Below, one piece after another: positions 25,375 to 40,200 of a stretch of DNA of 64,000 nucleotides (position 1 is the first letter of the stretch; the number at the start of each line of letters is the position of its first letter). The translations under genes were made by a program, and so were the position numbers. The DNA comes from Hydractinia symbiolongicarpus (Eukaryota > Cnidaria > Hydrozoa > Anthoathecata > Hydractiniidae), in the NCBI RefSeq assembly GCF_029227915.1, contig NC_079879.1, positions 1,054,001-1,118,000 of the forward strand, in the 5' to 3' direction. The notes below the pieces were generated by a model. It did no database searches. It was not told where the DNA came from and worked only from the letters and a program-made list of their open reading frames with translations.

Positions 25375-28300
25375 ACCACTAAAACGCATGAGACTTGTAA
25401 GTTTCAAAAATGTTTTCATTCTTGATAAGACGCTGAAAAAAAAAAGTTTAATCGCGGGCAAACGAAAACCGGAGATTTTCCGTAAATCCCGGGCTTGGCC
25501 CCTATAGTCAAAAGTACACAAAGAAAGTGCCCAGGCAGTAAACTCATTTTTGGAATGTTTTTTTGAATTATTTTTTCACCACTATAACGCATGAGACTTG
25601 TAGTATTCAAAAATGTTTTCATTTTTGATGGGACGCTGAATAGAATAAGTTTAATCGCCGGCAAACGAAAAACCGCGATTTCCCGTAAATCCCGGGCCTG
25701 GCCCGTATGGTCGAATGCATACAAAGAAAATACTCAGTGAGTAAATTGATTTCCCGAGCGATTCTTTAAATTATTTTTTCACCACTAAAACGCATGAGAC
25801 TTGTAGTTCATAAAAATGATTTATTTTTGAAGAGACGCTGAATAAAAGGAGTTTAATCGCCGGCAAACGAAAACCCGCGATTTCCCGTAGGTCCCGGCCC
25901 CGGCCCGTATAGTCAAAAGTATACAAAGAAAATACGCAGGGAGTAAACTCATTTCCCGAACGATTCTTTAAATTATTATTTCACCACTAAAACGCATGAG
26001 ACTTGCAGTTTTCAAAAATGTTTTAATTTTTGATAAGACGCTGAAAAAAAAAAGTTTAATCGCGGGCAAACAAAAACCGGAGATTTTCCGTAAATCCCGG
26101 GCTTGGCCCCTATAGTCAAAAGTACACAAAGAAAGTACCCAGGCCGTAAACTCATTTTTGGAATGTTTTTTTGAATTATTTCTTCACCACTATAACGCAT
26201 GAGACTTGTAGTATTCAAAAATGTTTTCATTTTTGATGGGACGCTGAATAGAAGAAGTTTAATCGCCGGCAAACGAAAACCCGCGATTTCCCGTAAATCC
26301 CGGGCCTGGCCCGTATTGTCGAATGCATACAAAGAAAGTACTCAGTCAGTAAACTGATTTCCCGAACGATTCTTTAAATTATTTTTTCACCACTAAAACG
26401 CACGAGACTCGTAGTTTACAAAAATGTTTTCATTTTTGATGAGACGCTGAATAAAAGAAGTTTAATCGCCGGCAAACGAAAACCCGCGATTTTTCCGTAT
26501 ATCACGGACTCGGCCCGTATAGTCAAAAGCATACAAAGAAAGTACCCAGGAAGTAATCTCAATTCCCGAACGATTTTTTAAAATATTTTTTCACCACTAA
26601 AACGCACGAGACTTGTAAATTTCAAAAATGATTTCATTTTTGATGAGACGCTGAATAAAAGGAGTTTAATCTCCGGCAAACGAAAACCCGCGATTTCTTG
26701 TAGATCCCGGACCCGGCCCGTATAGTCAAAAGTATACAAAGAAAATACGCAGGGAGTAAACTCATTTCCCGAACGATTCTCTAAATTATTATTTCACCAC
26801 TAAAACGCATGGGACTTGTAGTTTTCAAAAATGTTTTCATTTTTGATGGTACGCTGAATAGAAGAAGTTTAATCGCCGGCAAACGAAAACCCGCGATCTC
26901 CCGTAAATCCCGGGCCTGGCCCGTATAGTCGAATGCATACAAAGAAAGTACTCAGTCAGTAAACTGATTTCTCGAATGATTCTTTAAGTTATTTTTTCAC
27001 CACTAAAACGCATGAGACTTGTAGTTTTCAAAAATGTTTTCATTCTTGATAAGACGCTGAAAAAAAAAGTTTAATCGCGGGCAAACGAAAACCCGAGATT
27101 TCCCGTAAATCCCGGGCTTGGCCCCTATAGTCAAGAGTACACAAAAAAGTACCCAGGCAGTAAACTCATTTTTGGAACGTTCTTTTGAATTATTTTTTCA
27201 CCACTATAACGCATGAGACTTGTAGTATTCAAAAATGTTTTCATTTTTGATGGGACGCTGAATAGAAGAAGTTTAATCGCCGGCAAACGAAAACCCGCGA
27301 TTTCCCGTAAATCCCGGGCCTGGCCCGTATTGTCGAATGCATACAAAGAAAGTACTCAGTCAGTAAACTGATTTCCCGAACGATTTTTTAAATTATTTTT
27401 TCACCACTAAAACGCACGAGACTTGTAAATTTCAAAAATGATTTCATTTTTCATGAGACGCTGAATAAAAGAAGTTTAATCGCCGGCAAACGAAAACCCG
27501 CGATTTTCCGTATATCACGGACTCGGCCCGTATAGTCAAAAGTATACAAAGAAAGTACCCAGGAAGTAATCTCAATTCCCGAACGATTTTTTAAATTATT
27601 TTTTCACCACTAAAACGCACGAGACTTGTAAATTTCAAAAATGATTTCATTTTTGATGAGACGCTGAATAAAAGGAGTTTAATCTCCGGCAAACGAAAAC
27701 CCGCGATTTCCCGTAGGTCCCGGGCCTGGCCCGTATAGTCGAATGCATACAAAGAAAGTACTCAGTCAGTAAACGGATTTCTCGAATGATTCTTTAAGTT
27801 ATTTTTTCACCACTAAAACGCATGAGACTTGTAGTTTTCAAAAATGTTTTCATTCTTGATAAGACGCTGAAAAAAAAAGTTTAATCGCGGGCAAACGAAA
27901 ACCCGAGATTTCCCGTAAATCCCGGGCTTGGCCCCTATAGTCAAGAGTACACAAAAAAAGTACCCAGGCAGTAAACTCATTTTTGGAACGTTCTTTTGAA
28001 TTATTTTTTCACCACTATAACGCATGAGACTTGTAGTATTCAAAAATGTTTTCATTTTTGATGGGACGCTGAATAGAATAAGTTTAATCGCCGGCAAACG
28101 AAAACCCGCGATTTCCCGTAAATCCCGGGCCTGGCCCGTATAGTCGAATGCATAGAAAGAAAGTACTCAGTCAGTAAACTGATTTCCCGAGCGATTCATT
28201 AAATTATTTTTTCACCAATAAAACGCACGAGACTTGTAGTTTTCAAAAATGATTTCATTTTTGATGAGACGCTGAATAAAAGGAGTTTAATCTCCGGCAA

Positions 28301-31300
28301 ACGAAAACCCGCGATTTTCCGTAAATCCCGGGCCTGGCCCGTATAGTTGAATGCATAGAAAGAAAGTACTCAGTCAGTAAACTGATTTCCCGAACGATTC
28401 TTTAAATTATTTTTTTACCACTAAAACGCATGAGACTTGTAGTTTACAAAAATGTTTTCATTTTTGATGAGACGCTGAATAAAAGAAGTTTAATCGCCGG
28501 CAAACGAAAACCCGCGATTTTCCGTATATCATGGACTCGGCCCGTATAGTTAAATGCATACAAAGAAAGTACCCAGGGATTAAACTCATTTCCCGAACGA
28601 TTTTTTGAATTACTTTTTCACCACTAAAACGCATGAGACTTGTAGTTTTCAAAAATGATTTCATTTTTGATGAGACGCTGGACAAAAGGAGTTTAATCGT
28701 CGGCAAACGAAAACCCGCATTTTCCCGTATATCCCGGACTCGGCCCGTATAGTCGAATGTATACAAAGAAAGTACCCAGGGAGTAAACTCATTTCCCGAA
28801 CGATTCTTTAAATTTTTTTTCACCACTAAAACGCATGAGACTTGTAGTTTACAAAAATATTTTCATTTTTGATGAGACGCTGAATAAGAGGAGTTTAATC
28901 GCCGGCAAACGAAAACACGCGATTTCCCGTAAATCCCGGACTCGGCCTGTATAGTCAAAAGTATACAAAGAAAGTATGCAGGGAGTAAACTCATTTCCCG
29001 AACGATTCTTTAAATTATTATTTCACCACTAAAACGCATGAGATTTGTAGTTTTAAAAATGTTTTCATTCTTGATAAGACGCTGAAAAAAAAAAGTTTAA
29101 TCGCGGGCAAACGAAAACCCGAGATTTCCCGAAAATCCCGGGCTTGGCCCCTATAGTCAAAAGTACACAAAGAAAGTACCCAGGCAGTAAACTCATTTTT
29201 GGAACGTTCTTTTGAATTATTTTTTCACCACTATAACGCATGAGACTTGTAGTTTTCAAAGATGATTTCATTTTTGATGAGACGCTGAGTAAAAGGAGTT
29301 TAATCGCCGGCAAACGAAAACCCGCGATTTCCCGTACATCCCGGACTCGGCCCGTATAGTCGAATGTATACAAGGAAAGTACCCAGGGAGTAAACCGATT
29401 TCCCGAACGATTCTTTAAATTTCTTTTCACCACTAAAACGGATGAGACTTGTAGTTTACAAAAATATTTTCATTTTTGATGAGACGCTGAATAAAAGAAG
29501 TTTAATCGCCGGCAAACGAAAACTCGCGATTTTCCGTATATCACGGACTCGGCCCGTATAATCAAAAAGTATACAAAGAAAGTACCCAGGAAGTAAACTC
29601 ATTTCCTGAACGATTTTTTAAATTATTTTTTCACCACTAAAACGCACGAGACTTGTAGTTTTCAAAAATGATTTCATTTTTGATGCGACGCTGAATAAAA
29701 AGAGTTTAATCTCCGGCAAACGAAAACCCGCGATTTCCCGTAGGTCCCGGACCCGGCCCGTATAGTCAAAAGTATACAAAGAAAATACGCAGGGAGTAAA
29801 CTCATTTCCCGAACGATTCTTTAAATTATTATTTCACCACTAAAACGCATGAGACTTGTAGTTTTCAAAAATGTTTTCATTCTTGATAAGACGCTGAAAA
29901 AAAAAAGTTTAATCGCGGGCAAACGAAAACCCGAGATTTTCCGTAAATCCGGGGCTTGGCCCCTATAGTCAAAAGTACACAAAGAAAGTACCCAGGCAGT
30001 AAACTATTTTTTGGAATGTTTTTTTGAATTATTTTTTCACCACTATAACGCATGAGACTTGTAGTATTCAAAAATGTTTTCATTTTTGATGGGACGCTGA
30101 ATAGAATAAGTTTAATCGCCGGCAAACGAAAACCTGCGATTTCCCGTAAATCCCGGGCCTGGCCCGTATAGTCGAATGCATACAAAGAAAGTACTCAGTG
30201 AGTAAATTGATTTCCCGAGCGATTCTTTAAATTATTTTTTCACCACTAAAACGCATGAGACTTGTAGTTCATAAAAATGATTTCATTTTTGAAGAGACGC
30301 TGAATAAAAGGAGTTTAATCGCCGGCAAACGAAAACCCACGATTTCCCGTAAATCCCGGGCCTGGCCCGTATAGTTGAATGCATAGAAAGAAAGTACTCA
30401 GTCAGTAAACTGATTTCCCGAACGATTCTTTAAATTATTTTTTTACCACTAAAACGCATGAGACTTGTAGTTTACAAAAATGTTTTCATTTTTGATGAGA
30501 CGCTGAATAAAAGAAGTTTAATCGCCGGCAAACGAAAACCCGCGATTTTCCGTATATCATGGACTCGGCCCGTATAGTCAAATGCATACAAAGAAAGTAC
30601 CCAGGGAGTACACTCATTTACCAAACGATTTTTTAAATTACTTTTTCACCACTAAAACGCATGAGACTTGTAGTTTTCAAAAATGTTTTCATTTTTGATG
30701 GGACGCTGAATAGAAGAAGTTTAATCGCCGGCAAACGAAAACCCGCGATTTCCCGTAAATCCCGGGCCTGGCCCGTATTGTCGAATGCATACAAAGAAAG
30801 TACTCAGTCAGTAAACTGATTTCCCGAACGATTCTTTAAATTATTTTTTCACCACTAAAACGCATGAGACTCGTAGTTTACAAAAATGTTTTCATTTTTG
30901 ATGAGACGCTGAATAAAAGAAGTTTAATCGCCGGCAAACGAAAACCCGCGATTTTTCGTATATCACGGACTCGGCCCGTATAGTCAAAAGTATACAAAGA
31001 AAGTACCCAGGAAGTAATCTCAATTCCCGAAAGATTTTTTAAATTATTTTTTCACCACTAAAACGCACGAGACTTGTAAATTTCAAAAATGATTTCATTT
31101 TTGATGAGACGCTGAATAAAAGGAGTTTAATCTCCGGCAAACGAAAACCCGCGATTTCCCGTAGGTCCCGGACCCGGCCCGTATAGTCAAAAGTATACAA
31201 AGAAAATACGCAGGGAGTAAACTTATTTCCCGAACGATTCTCTAAATTATTATTTCACCACTAAAACGCATGGGACTTGTAGTTTTCAAAAATGTTTTCA

Positions 31301-33540
31301 TTTTTGATGGTACGCTGAATAGAAGAAGTTTAATCGCCGGCAAACGAAAACACGCGATCTCCCGTAAATCCCGGGCCTGGCCCGTATAGTCGAATGCATA
31401 CAAAGAAAGTACTCAGTCAGTAAACTGATTTCTCGAATGATTCTTTAAGTTATTTTTTCACCACTAAAACGCATGAGACTTGTAGTTTTCAAAAATGTTT
31501 TCATTCTTGATAAGACGCTGAAAAAAAAAGTTTAATCGCGGGCAAACGAAAACCCGAGATTTCCCGTAAATCCCAGGCTTGGCCCCTATAGTCAAGAGTA
31601 CACAAAAAAAGTACCCAGGCAGTAAACTCATTTTTGGAACGTTCTTTTGAATTATTTTTTCACCACTATAACGCATGAGACTTGTAGTATTCAAAAATGT
31701 TTTCATTTTTGATGGGACGCTGAATAGAATAAGTTTAATCGCCGGCAAACGAAAACCCGCAATTTCCCGTAAATCCCGGGCCTTGCCCGTATAGTCGAAT
31801 GCATAGAAAGAAAGTACTCAGTCAGTAAACTGATTTTCCGAACGATTCTTTAAATTATTTTTTCACCAATAAAACGCACGAGACTTGCAGTTTTCAAAAA
31901 TGATTTCATTTTTGATGAGACGCTGAATAAAAGGAGTTTAATCTCCGGCAAACGAAAACCCGCGATTTCCCGTAAATCCCGGGCCTGGCCCGTATAGTTG
32001 AATGCATAGAAAGAAAGTACTCAGTCAGTAAACTGATTTCCCGAACGATTCTTTAAATTATTTTTTTACCACTAAAACGCATGAGACTTGTAGTTTACAA
32101 AAATGTTTTCATTTTTGATGAGACGCTGAATAAAAGAAGTTTAATCGCCGGCAAACGAAAACCCGCGATTTTCCGTATATCATGGACTCGGCCCGTATAG
32201 TCAAATGCATACAAAGAAAGTACCCAGGGATTAAACTCATTTCCCGAACGATTTTTTAAATTACTTTTTCACCACTAAAACGCATGAGACTTGTAGTTTT
32301 CAAAAATGATTTCATTTTTGATGAGACGCTGGACAAAAGGAGTTTAATCGCCGGCAAACAAAAACCCGCGATTTCCCGTAAATCCCGGGCCTGGCCCGTA
32401 TAGTCGAATGCATACAAAGAAAGTACTAAGTCAGTAAACTGATTTCCCGAACGATTCTTTAAATTATTTTTTCACCACTAAAACGCATGAGACTTGTAGT
32501 TTACAAAAATGTTTTCATTTTTGATGAGACGCTGAATAAAAGGAGTTTAATCGCCGGCAAACGAAAACCCGCATTTTCCCGTATATCCCGGACTCGGCCC
32601 GTATAGTCGAATGTATACAAAGAATGTACCCAGGGAGTAAACTCATTTCCCGAACGATTCTTTAAATTTTTTTTCACCACTAAAACGCATGAGACTTGTA
32701 GTTTACAAAAATATTTTCATTTTTGATGAGACGCTGAATAAGAGGAGTTTAATCGCCGGCAAACGAAAACACGCCATTTCCCGTAAATCCCGGACTCGGC
32801 CTGTATAGTCAAAAGTATACAAAGAAAGTATGCAGGGAGTAAACTCATTTCCCGAACGATTCTTTAAATTATTATTTCACCACTAAAACGCATGAGACTT
32901 GTAGTTTTAAAAATGTTTTCATTCTTGATAAGACGCTGAAAAAAAAAAGTTTAATCGCGGGCAAACGAAAACCCGAGATTTCCCGAAAATCCCGGGCTTG
33001 GCCCCTATAGTCAAAAGTACACAAAGAAAGTACCCAGCCAGTAAACTCATTTTTGGAACGTTCTTTTGAATTATTTTTTCACCACTATAACGCATGAGAC
33101 TTGTAGCTTTCAAAAATGATTTCATTTTTGATGAGACGCTGAATAAAAGGAGTTTAATCGCCGGCAAACGAAAACCCGCGATTTCCCGTACATCCCGGAC
33201 TCGGCCCGTATAGTCGAATGTATACAAGGAAAGTACCCAGGGAGTAAACCGATTTCCCGAACGATTCTTTAAATTTCTTTTCACCACTAAAACGGATGAG
33301 ACTTGTAGTTTACAAAAATATTTTCATTTTTGATGAGACGCTGAATAAAAGAAGTTTAATCGCCGGCAAACGAAAACTCGCGATTTTCCGTATATCACGT
33401 ACTCGGCCCGTATAATCAAAAGTATACAAAGAAAGTACCCAGGAAGTAAACTCATTTCCCGAACGATTTTTTAAATTATTTTTTCACCACTAAAACGCAC
33501 GAGACTTGTAGTTTTCAAAAATGATTTCATTTTTGATGCG
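25375..33540. repeat. Mosaic HOR block with ~3.65-3.85-kb duplication
   Basis: About 40 monomers. An A-type monomer preceded by TTCTTTAAGTTATTTT occurs at 26999, 27809 and 31460. The stretch 27809-~29690 recurs as 31460-~33540. The offset is 3651 bp up to ~28690 (shared CTGGACAAAAGG at 28678 and 32329) and about 3854 bp afterwards. The second copy has therefore gained one extra monomer, the one ending CCTGG with TACTAAGTCAG. The 810-bp spacing of the first two A-types marks a shorter four-monomer step. Variants at 30600-31400 (AGTACACTCATTTACC, GATGGTACGCTG) reappear in the terminal HOR after 61556. Confidence 0.82.
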
Positions 33541-35570
33541 ACGCTGAATAGAATAAGTTTAATCGCCGGCAAACGAAAACCCGCGATTTCCCGTAAATCC
33601 CGGGCCTGGCCCGTATAGTCGAATGCATACAAAGAAAGTACTCAGTGAGTAAATTGATTTCCCGAGCGATTCTTTAAATTATTTTTTCACCACTAAAACG
33701 CATGAGACTTGTAGTTCATAAAAATGATTTCATTTTTGAAGAGACGCTGAATAAAAGGAGTTTAATCGCCGGCAAACGAAAACCCGCGATTTCCCGTAGG
33801 TCCCGGCCCCGGCCCGTATAGTCAAAAGTATACAAAGAAAATACGCAGGGAGTAAACTCATTTCCCGAACGATTCTTTAAATTATTATTTCACCACTAAA
33901 ACGCATGAGACTTGTAGTTTTCAAAAATGTTTTCATTCTTGATAAGACGCTGAAAAAAAAAAAGTATAATCGCGTGCAAACAAAAACCGGAGATTTTCCG
34001 TAAATCCCGGGCTTGGCCCCTATAGTCAAAAGTACACAAAGAAAGTACCCAGGCAGTAAACTCATTTTTGGAATGTTTTTTTGAATTATTTCTTCACCAC
34101 TATAACGCATGAGACTTGTAGTATTCAAAAATGTTTTCATTTTTGATGGGACGCTGAATAGAAGAAGTATAATCGCCGGCAAACGAAAACCCGCGATTTC
34201 CCGTAAATCCCGGGCTTGGCGCGTATAGTCGAATGTACACAAAGAAAGTAAACTGGGAGTAAACTCATTTCCCGAACGATTTTTTAAATTAATTTTTACC
34301 ACTAAAACGCATAAGACTTGTAGTTTTAAAAAACGATTTGATTTTTGATGAGACGCTGAATAAAAGGAGTTTAATCTCCGGCAAACGAAAACCCGCGATT
34401 TCCCGTAAATCCCGGACCCGGCCCGTATAGTCAAAAGTATACAAATAAAGTACGCAGGGAGTAAACTCATTTCTCGAACGATTCTTTAAATTATTATTTC
34501 ACCACTAAAACGCATGAGACTTGTAGTTTTCAAAAATGTTTTCATTCTTGATAAGACGCTGAAAAAAAAAAGTTTAATCGCGGGCAAACGAAAACCCGAG
34601 ATTTCCCGTAAATCCCGGGCTTGGCCCCTATAGTCAAGAGTACACAAAAAAAGTACCCAGGCAGTAAACTCATTTTTGGAACGTTCTTTTGAATTATTTT
34701 TTCACCAATAAAACGCACGAGACTTGTAGTTTTCAAAAATGATTTCATTTTTGATGAGACGCTGAATAAAAGGAGTTTAATCTCCGGCAAACGAAAACCC
34801 GCGATTTCCCGTAAATCCCGGGCCTGGCCCGTATAGTTGAATGCATAGAAAGAAAGTACTCAGTCAGTAAACTGATTTCCCGAACGATTCTTTAAATTAT
34901 TTTTTTACCACTAAAACGCATGAGACTTGTAGTTTACAAAAATGTTTTCATTTTTGATGAGACGCTAAATAAAAGAAGTTTAATCGCCGGCAAACGAAAA
35001 CCCGCGATTTTCCGTATATCATGGACTAGGCCCGTATAGTCAAATGCATACAAAGAAAGTACCCAGGGAGTAAACTCATTTCCCGAACGATTTTTTAAAT
35101 TATTTTTTCACCACTAAAACGCATGAGACTTGTAGTTTTCAAAAATGATTTCATTTTTGATGAGACGCTGAACAAAAGGAGTTTAATCTCCGGCAAACGA
35201 AAACCCGCGATTTCCCGTAGGTCCCGGACCCGGCCCGTATAGTCAAAAGTATACAAAGAAAATACGCAGGGAGTAAACTCATTTCCCGAAAGATTCCTTA
35301 AATTATTATTTCACCACTAAAACGCATGAGACTTGTAGTTTTCAAAAATGTTTTCATTCTTGATAAGACGCTGAAAAAAAAAAGTTTAATCGCGGGCAAA
35401 CGAAAACCGGAGATTTTCCGTAAATCCGGGGCTTGGCCCCTATAGTCAAAAGTACACAAAGAAAGTACCCAGACAGTAAACTCATTTTTGGAATGTTTTT
35501 TTGAATTATTTTTTCACCACTATAAAGCATGAGACTTGTAGTATTCAAAAATGTTTTCATTTTTGATGGG
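33541..35570. repeat. 10-monomer HOR, ~2030 bp, copy 1
   Basis: Starts about where GAATAGAATAAG follows an I-type GATGCGACG arm, which looks like a chimeric junction. Private variants AAGTATAATCGCGTGCAAAC (~33963) and GAAGAAGTATAATCG (~34163) recur 2028 bp later. The A-run here reaches 11 A. The longest uninterrupted minus-strand reading frame of the window (33877-34470) lies in this unit and is not considered a gene. Confidence 0.83.
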
Positions 35571-37215
35571 ACGCTGAATAGAATAAGTTTAATCGCCGGC
35601 AAACGAAAACCTGCGATTTCCCGTAAATCCCGGACCTGGCCCGTATAGTCGAATGCATACAAAGAAAGTACTCAGTGAGTAAATTGATTTCCCGAGCGAT
35701 TCTTTAAATTATTTTTTCACCACTAAAACGCATGAGACTTGTAGTTCATAAAAATGATTTCATTTTTGAAGAGACGCTGAATAAAAGGAGTTTAATCGCC
35801 GGCAAACGAAAACCCGCGATTTCCCGTAGGTCCCGGCCCCGGCCCGTATAGTCAAAAGTATACAAAGAAAATACGCAGGGAGTAAACTCATTTCCCGAAC
35901 GATTCTTTAAATTATTATTTCACCACTAAAACGCATGAGACTTGTAGTTTTCAAAAATGTTTTCATTCTTGATAAGACGCTGAAAAAAAAAGTATAATCG
36001 CGTGCAAACAAAAACCGGAGATTTTCCGTAAATCCCGGGCTTGGCCCCTATAGTCAAAAGTACACAAAGAAAGTACCCAGGCAGTAAACTCATTTTTGGA
36101 ATGTTTTTTTGAATTATTTCTTCACCACTATAACGCATGAGACTTGTAGTATTCAAAAATGTTTTCATTTTTGATGGGACGCTGAATAGAAGAAGTATAA
36201 TCGCCGGCAAACGAAAACCCGCGATTTCCCGTAAATCCCGGGCTTGGCGCGTATAGTCGAATGTACACAAAGAAAGTAAACTGGGAGTAAACGCATTTCC
36301 CGAACGATTTTTTAAATTAATTTTTACCACTAAAACGCATAAGACTTGTAGTTTTCAAAAACGATTTGATTTTTGATGAGACGCTGATTAAAAGAAGTTT
36401 AATCTCCGGCAAACGAAAACCCGCGATTTCCCGTAAATCCCGGACCCGGCCCGTATAGTCAAAAGTATACAAATAAAGTACGCAGGGAGTAAACTCATTT
36501 CTCGAACGATTCTTTAAATTATTATTTCACCACTAAAACGCATGAGACTTGTAGTTTTCAAAAATGTTTTCATTCTTGATAAGACGCTGAAAAAAAAAAG
36601 TTTAATCGCGGGCAAACGAAAACCCGAGATTTCCCGTAAATCCCGGGCTTGGCCCCTATAGTCAAGAGTACACAAAAAAAGTACCCAGGCAGTAAACTCA
36701 TTTTTGGAACGTTCTTTTGAATTATTTTTTCACCAATAAAACGCACGAGACTTGTAGTTTTCAAAAATGATTTCATTTTTGATGAGACGCTGAATAAAAG
36801 GAGTTTAATCTCCGGCAAACGAAAACCCGCGATTTCCCGTAAATCCCGGGCCTGGCCCGTATAGTTGAATGCATAGAAAGAAAGTACTCAGTCAGTAAAC
36901 TGATTTCCCGAACGATTCTTTAAATTATTTTTTTACCACTAAAACGCATGAGACTTGTAGTTTACAAAAATGTTTTCATTTTTGATGAGACGCTGAATAA
37001 AAGAAATTTAATCGCCGGCAAACGAAAACCCGCGATTTTCCGTATATCATGGACTCGGCCCGTATAGTCAAATGCATACAAAGAAAGTACCCAGGGAGTA
37101 AACTCATTTCCCGAACGATTTTTTAAATTATTTTTTCACCACTAAAACGCATGAGACTTGTAGTTTTCAAAAATGATTTCATTTTTGATGAGACGCTGAA
37201 CAAAAGGAGTTTAAT
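35571..37215. repeat. 10-monomer HOR, copy 2, truncated (~8 monomers)
   Basis: Follows copy 1 with an offset of 2028-2030 bp. It diverges near 37215, where copy 1 has CTCCGG with GTAGGTCCCGGACCC and this copy switches to CGCCGG with CCCGAG and CCCGGGCCTGG. Its last part is shared with the 17-monomer HOR that starts at 36935. Confidence 0.8.
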
Positions 37216-40200
37216 CGCCGGCAAACGAAAACCCGAGATTTCCCGTAAATCCCGGGCCTGGCCCGTATAGTCGAATGCATACAAAGAAAGTACTAAGTCA
37301 GTAAACTGATTTCCCGAACGATTCTTTAAATTATTTTTTCACCACTAAAACGCATGAGACTTGTAGTTTACAAAAATGTTTTCATTTTTGATGAGACGCT
37401 GAATAAAAGAAGTTTAATCGCCGGCAAACAAAAACCCGCGATTTTCCGTATATCATGGACTCGGCCCGTATAGTCAAATGTATACAAAGAAAGTACCCAG
37501 GGAGTAAACTCATTTGCCGAACGAGTTTTTAAATTATTTTTTCACCACTAAAACGCATGAGACTTGTAGTTTTCAAAAATGATTTCATTTTTGATGAGAC
37601 GCTGAATAAAAGGAGCTAAATCGCCGGCAAACGAAAACCCGCATTTTCCCGTATATCCCGGACTCGGCCCGTATAGTCGAATGTATACAAAGAAAGTACC
37701 CAGGGAGTAAACTGATTTCCCGAACGATTCTTTAAATTTTTTTTCACCACTAAAACGCATGAGACTTGTAGTTTACAAAAATATTTTCATTTTTGATGAG
37801 ACGCTGATTAAGAGGAGTTTAATCGCCGGCAAACGAAAACACGCGATTTCCCGTAAATCCCGGACTCGGCCTGTATAGTCAAAAGTATACAAAGAAAGTA
37901 TGCAGGGAGTAAACTCATTTCCCGAACGATTCTTTAAATTATTATTTCACCACTAAAACGCATGAGACTTGTAGTTTTCAAAAATGTTTTCATTCTTGAT
38001 AAGACGCTGAAAAAAAAAGGTTTAATCGCGGGCAAACGAAAACCCGAGATTTCCCGAAAATCCCGGGCTTGGCCCCTATAGTCAAAAGTACACAAAGAAG
38101 GTACCCAGGCAGTAAACTCATTTTTGGAACGTTTTTTTGAATTATTTTTTCACCACTATAACGGATGAGACTTGTAGTATTCAAAAATGTTTTCATTTTT
38201 GATGAGACGCTGAATAAAAGAAGTTTAATCGCCGGCAAACGAAAACCCGCGATTTTCCGTATATCATGGACTCGGCCCGTATAGTCAAATGCATACAAAG
38301 AAAGTACCCAGGGAGTAAACTCATTTCCCGAACGATTTTTTAAATTACTTTTTCACCACTAAAACGCATGAGACTTGTAGTTTTCAAAAATGATTTCATT
38401 TTTGATGAGACGCTGAACAAAAGGAGTTTAATCGCCGGCAAACGAAAACCCGCGATTTCCCGTAAATCCCGGGCCTGGCCCGTATTGTCGAATGCATACA
38501 AAGAAAGTACTCAGTCAGTAAACTGATTTCCCGAACGATTCTTTAAATTATTTTTTCACCACTAAAACGCATAAAACTTGTAGTTTACAAAATTGTTTTC
38601 ATTTTTGATGAGACGCTGAATAAAAGAAGTTTAATCGCCGGCAAACGAAAACCCGCGATTTTCCGTATATCACGGACTCGGCCCGTATAGTCGAATGTAT
38701 ACAAAGAAAGTACCCAGGGAGTAAACTGATTTCCCGAACGATTCTTTAAATTTTTTTTCACCACTAAAACGCATGAGACTTGTAGTTTATAAAAATATTT
38801 TCATTTTTGATGAGACGCTGAATAAAAGGAGTTTAATCGCCGGCAAACGAAAACACGCGATTTCCCGTAAATCCCGGACTCGGCCTGTATAGTCAAAAGT
38901 ATACAAAGAAAGTATGCAGGGAGTAAACTCCTTTTCCGAACGATTCTTTAAATTATTATTTCACCACTAAAACGCATGAGACTTGTAGTTTTCAAAAATG
39001 TTTTCATTCTTGATAAGACGCTGAAAAAAAAAGGTTTAATCGCGGGCAAACGAAAACCCGAGATTTCCCGAAAATCCCGGGCTTGGCCCCTATAGTCAAA
39101 AGTACACAAAGAAGGTACCCAGGCAGTAAACTCATTTTTGGAACGTTTTTTTGAATTATTTTTTCACCACTATAACGGATGAGACTTGTAGTATTCAAAA
39201 ATGTTTTCATTTTTGATGAGACGCTGAATAAAAGAAGTTTAATCGCCGGCAAACGAAAACCCGCGATTTTCCGTATATCATGGACTCGGCCCGTATAGTC
39301 AAATGCATACAAAGAAAGTACCCAGGGAGTAAACTCATTTCCCGAACGATTTTTTAAATTACTTTTTCACCACTAAAACGCATGAGACTTGTAGTTTTCA
39401 AAAATGATTTCATTTTTGATGAGACGCTGAACAAAAGGAGTTTAATCGCCGGCAAACGAAAACCCGCGATTTCCCGTAAATCCCGGGCCTGGCCCGTATT
39501 GTCGAATGCATACAAAGAAAGTACTCAGTCAGTAAACTGATTTCCCGAACGATTCTTTAAATTATTTTTTCACCACTAAAACGCATAAAACTTGTAGTTT
39601 ACAAAATTGTTTTCATTTTTGATGAGACGCTGAATAAAAGAAGTTTAATCGCCGGCAAACGAAAACCCGCGATTTTCCGTATATCACGGACTCGGCCCGT
39701 ATAGTCAAATGTATACAAAGAATGTAACCAGGGAGTAAACTCATTTACCGAACGATTTTTTAAATTATTTTTTCACCACTAAAACGCATGAGACTTGTAG
39801 TTTATAAAAATGATTTCATTTTTGATGAGACGCTGAATAAAAGGAGTTTAATCGCCGGCAAACGAAAACCCGCGGTTTCCCTTAAATCCCGGACTCGGCC
39901 TGTATAGTCAAAAGTATACAAAGAAAGTACGCAGGGAGTAAACTCCTTTTCCGAACGATTCTTTAATTATTATTTCACCACTAAAACGCATGAGACTTGT
40001 AGTTTTCAAAAATGTTTTCATTCTTGATAAGACAATGAAAAAAAAAAGTTTAATCGCGGGCAAACGAAAACCCGAGATTTCCCGTAAATCCCGGGCTTGA
40101 CCCCTATAGTCAAAAGTACACAAAGAAAGTACCCAGGCAGTAAACTCATTTTTGGAACGTTTTTTTGAATTATCGTTTCACCACTATAACGCATGAGACT

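Noticed and set aside
33877-34470. Minus-strand reading frames of 62-197 codons throughout the window as genes
   Set aside because: They start and stop at the same places in every repeat copy, rotate through three frames because the monomer is 203 bp, have no ribosome-site, promoter, splice or domain context, and change with HOR order. They are by-products of a tandem repeat.
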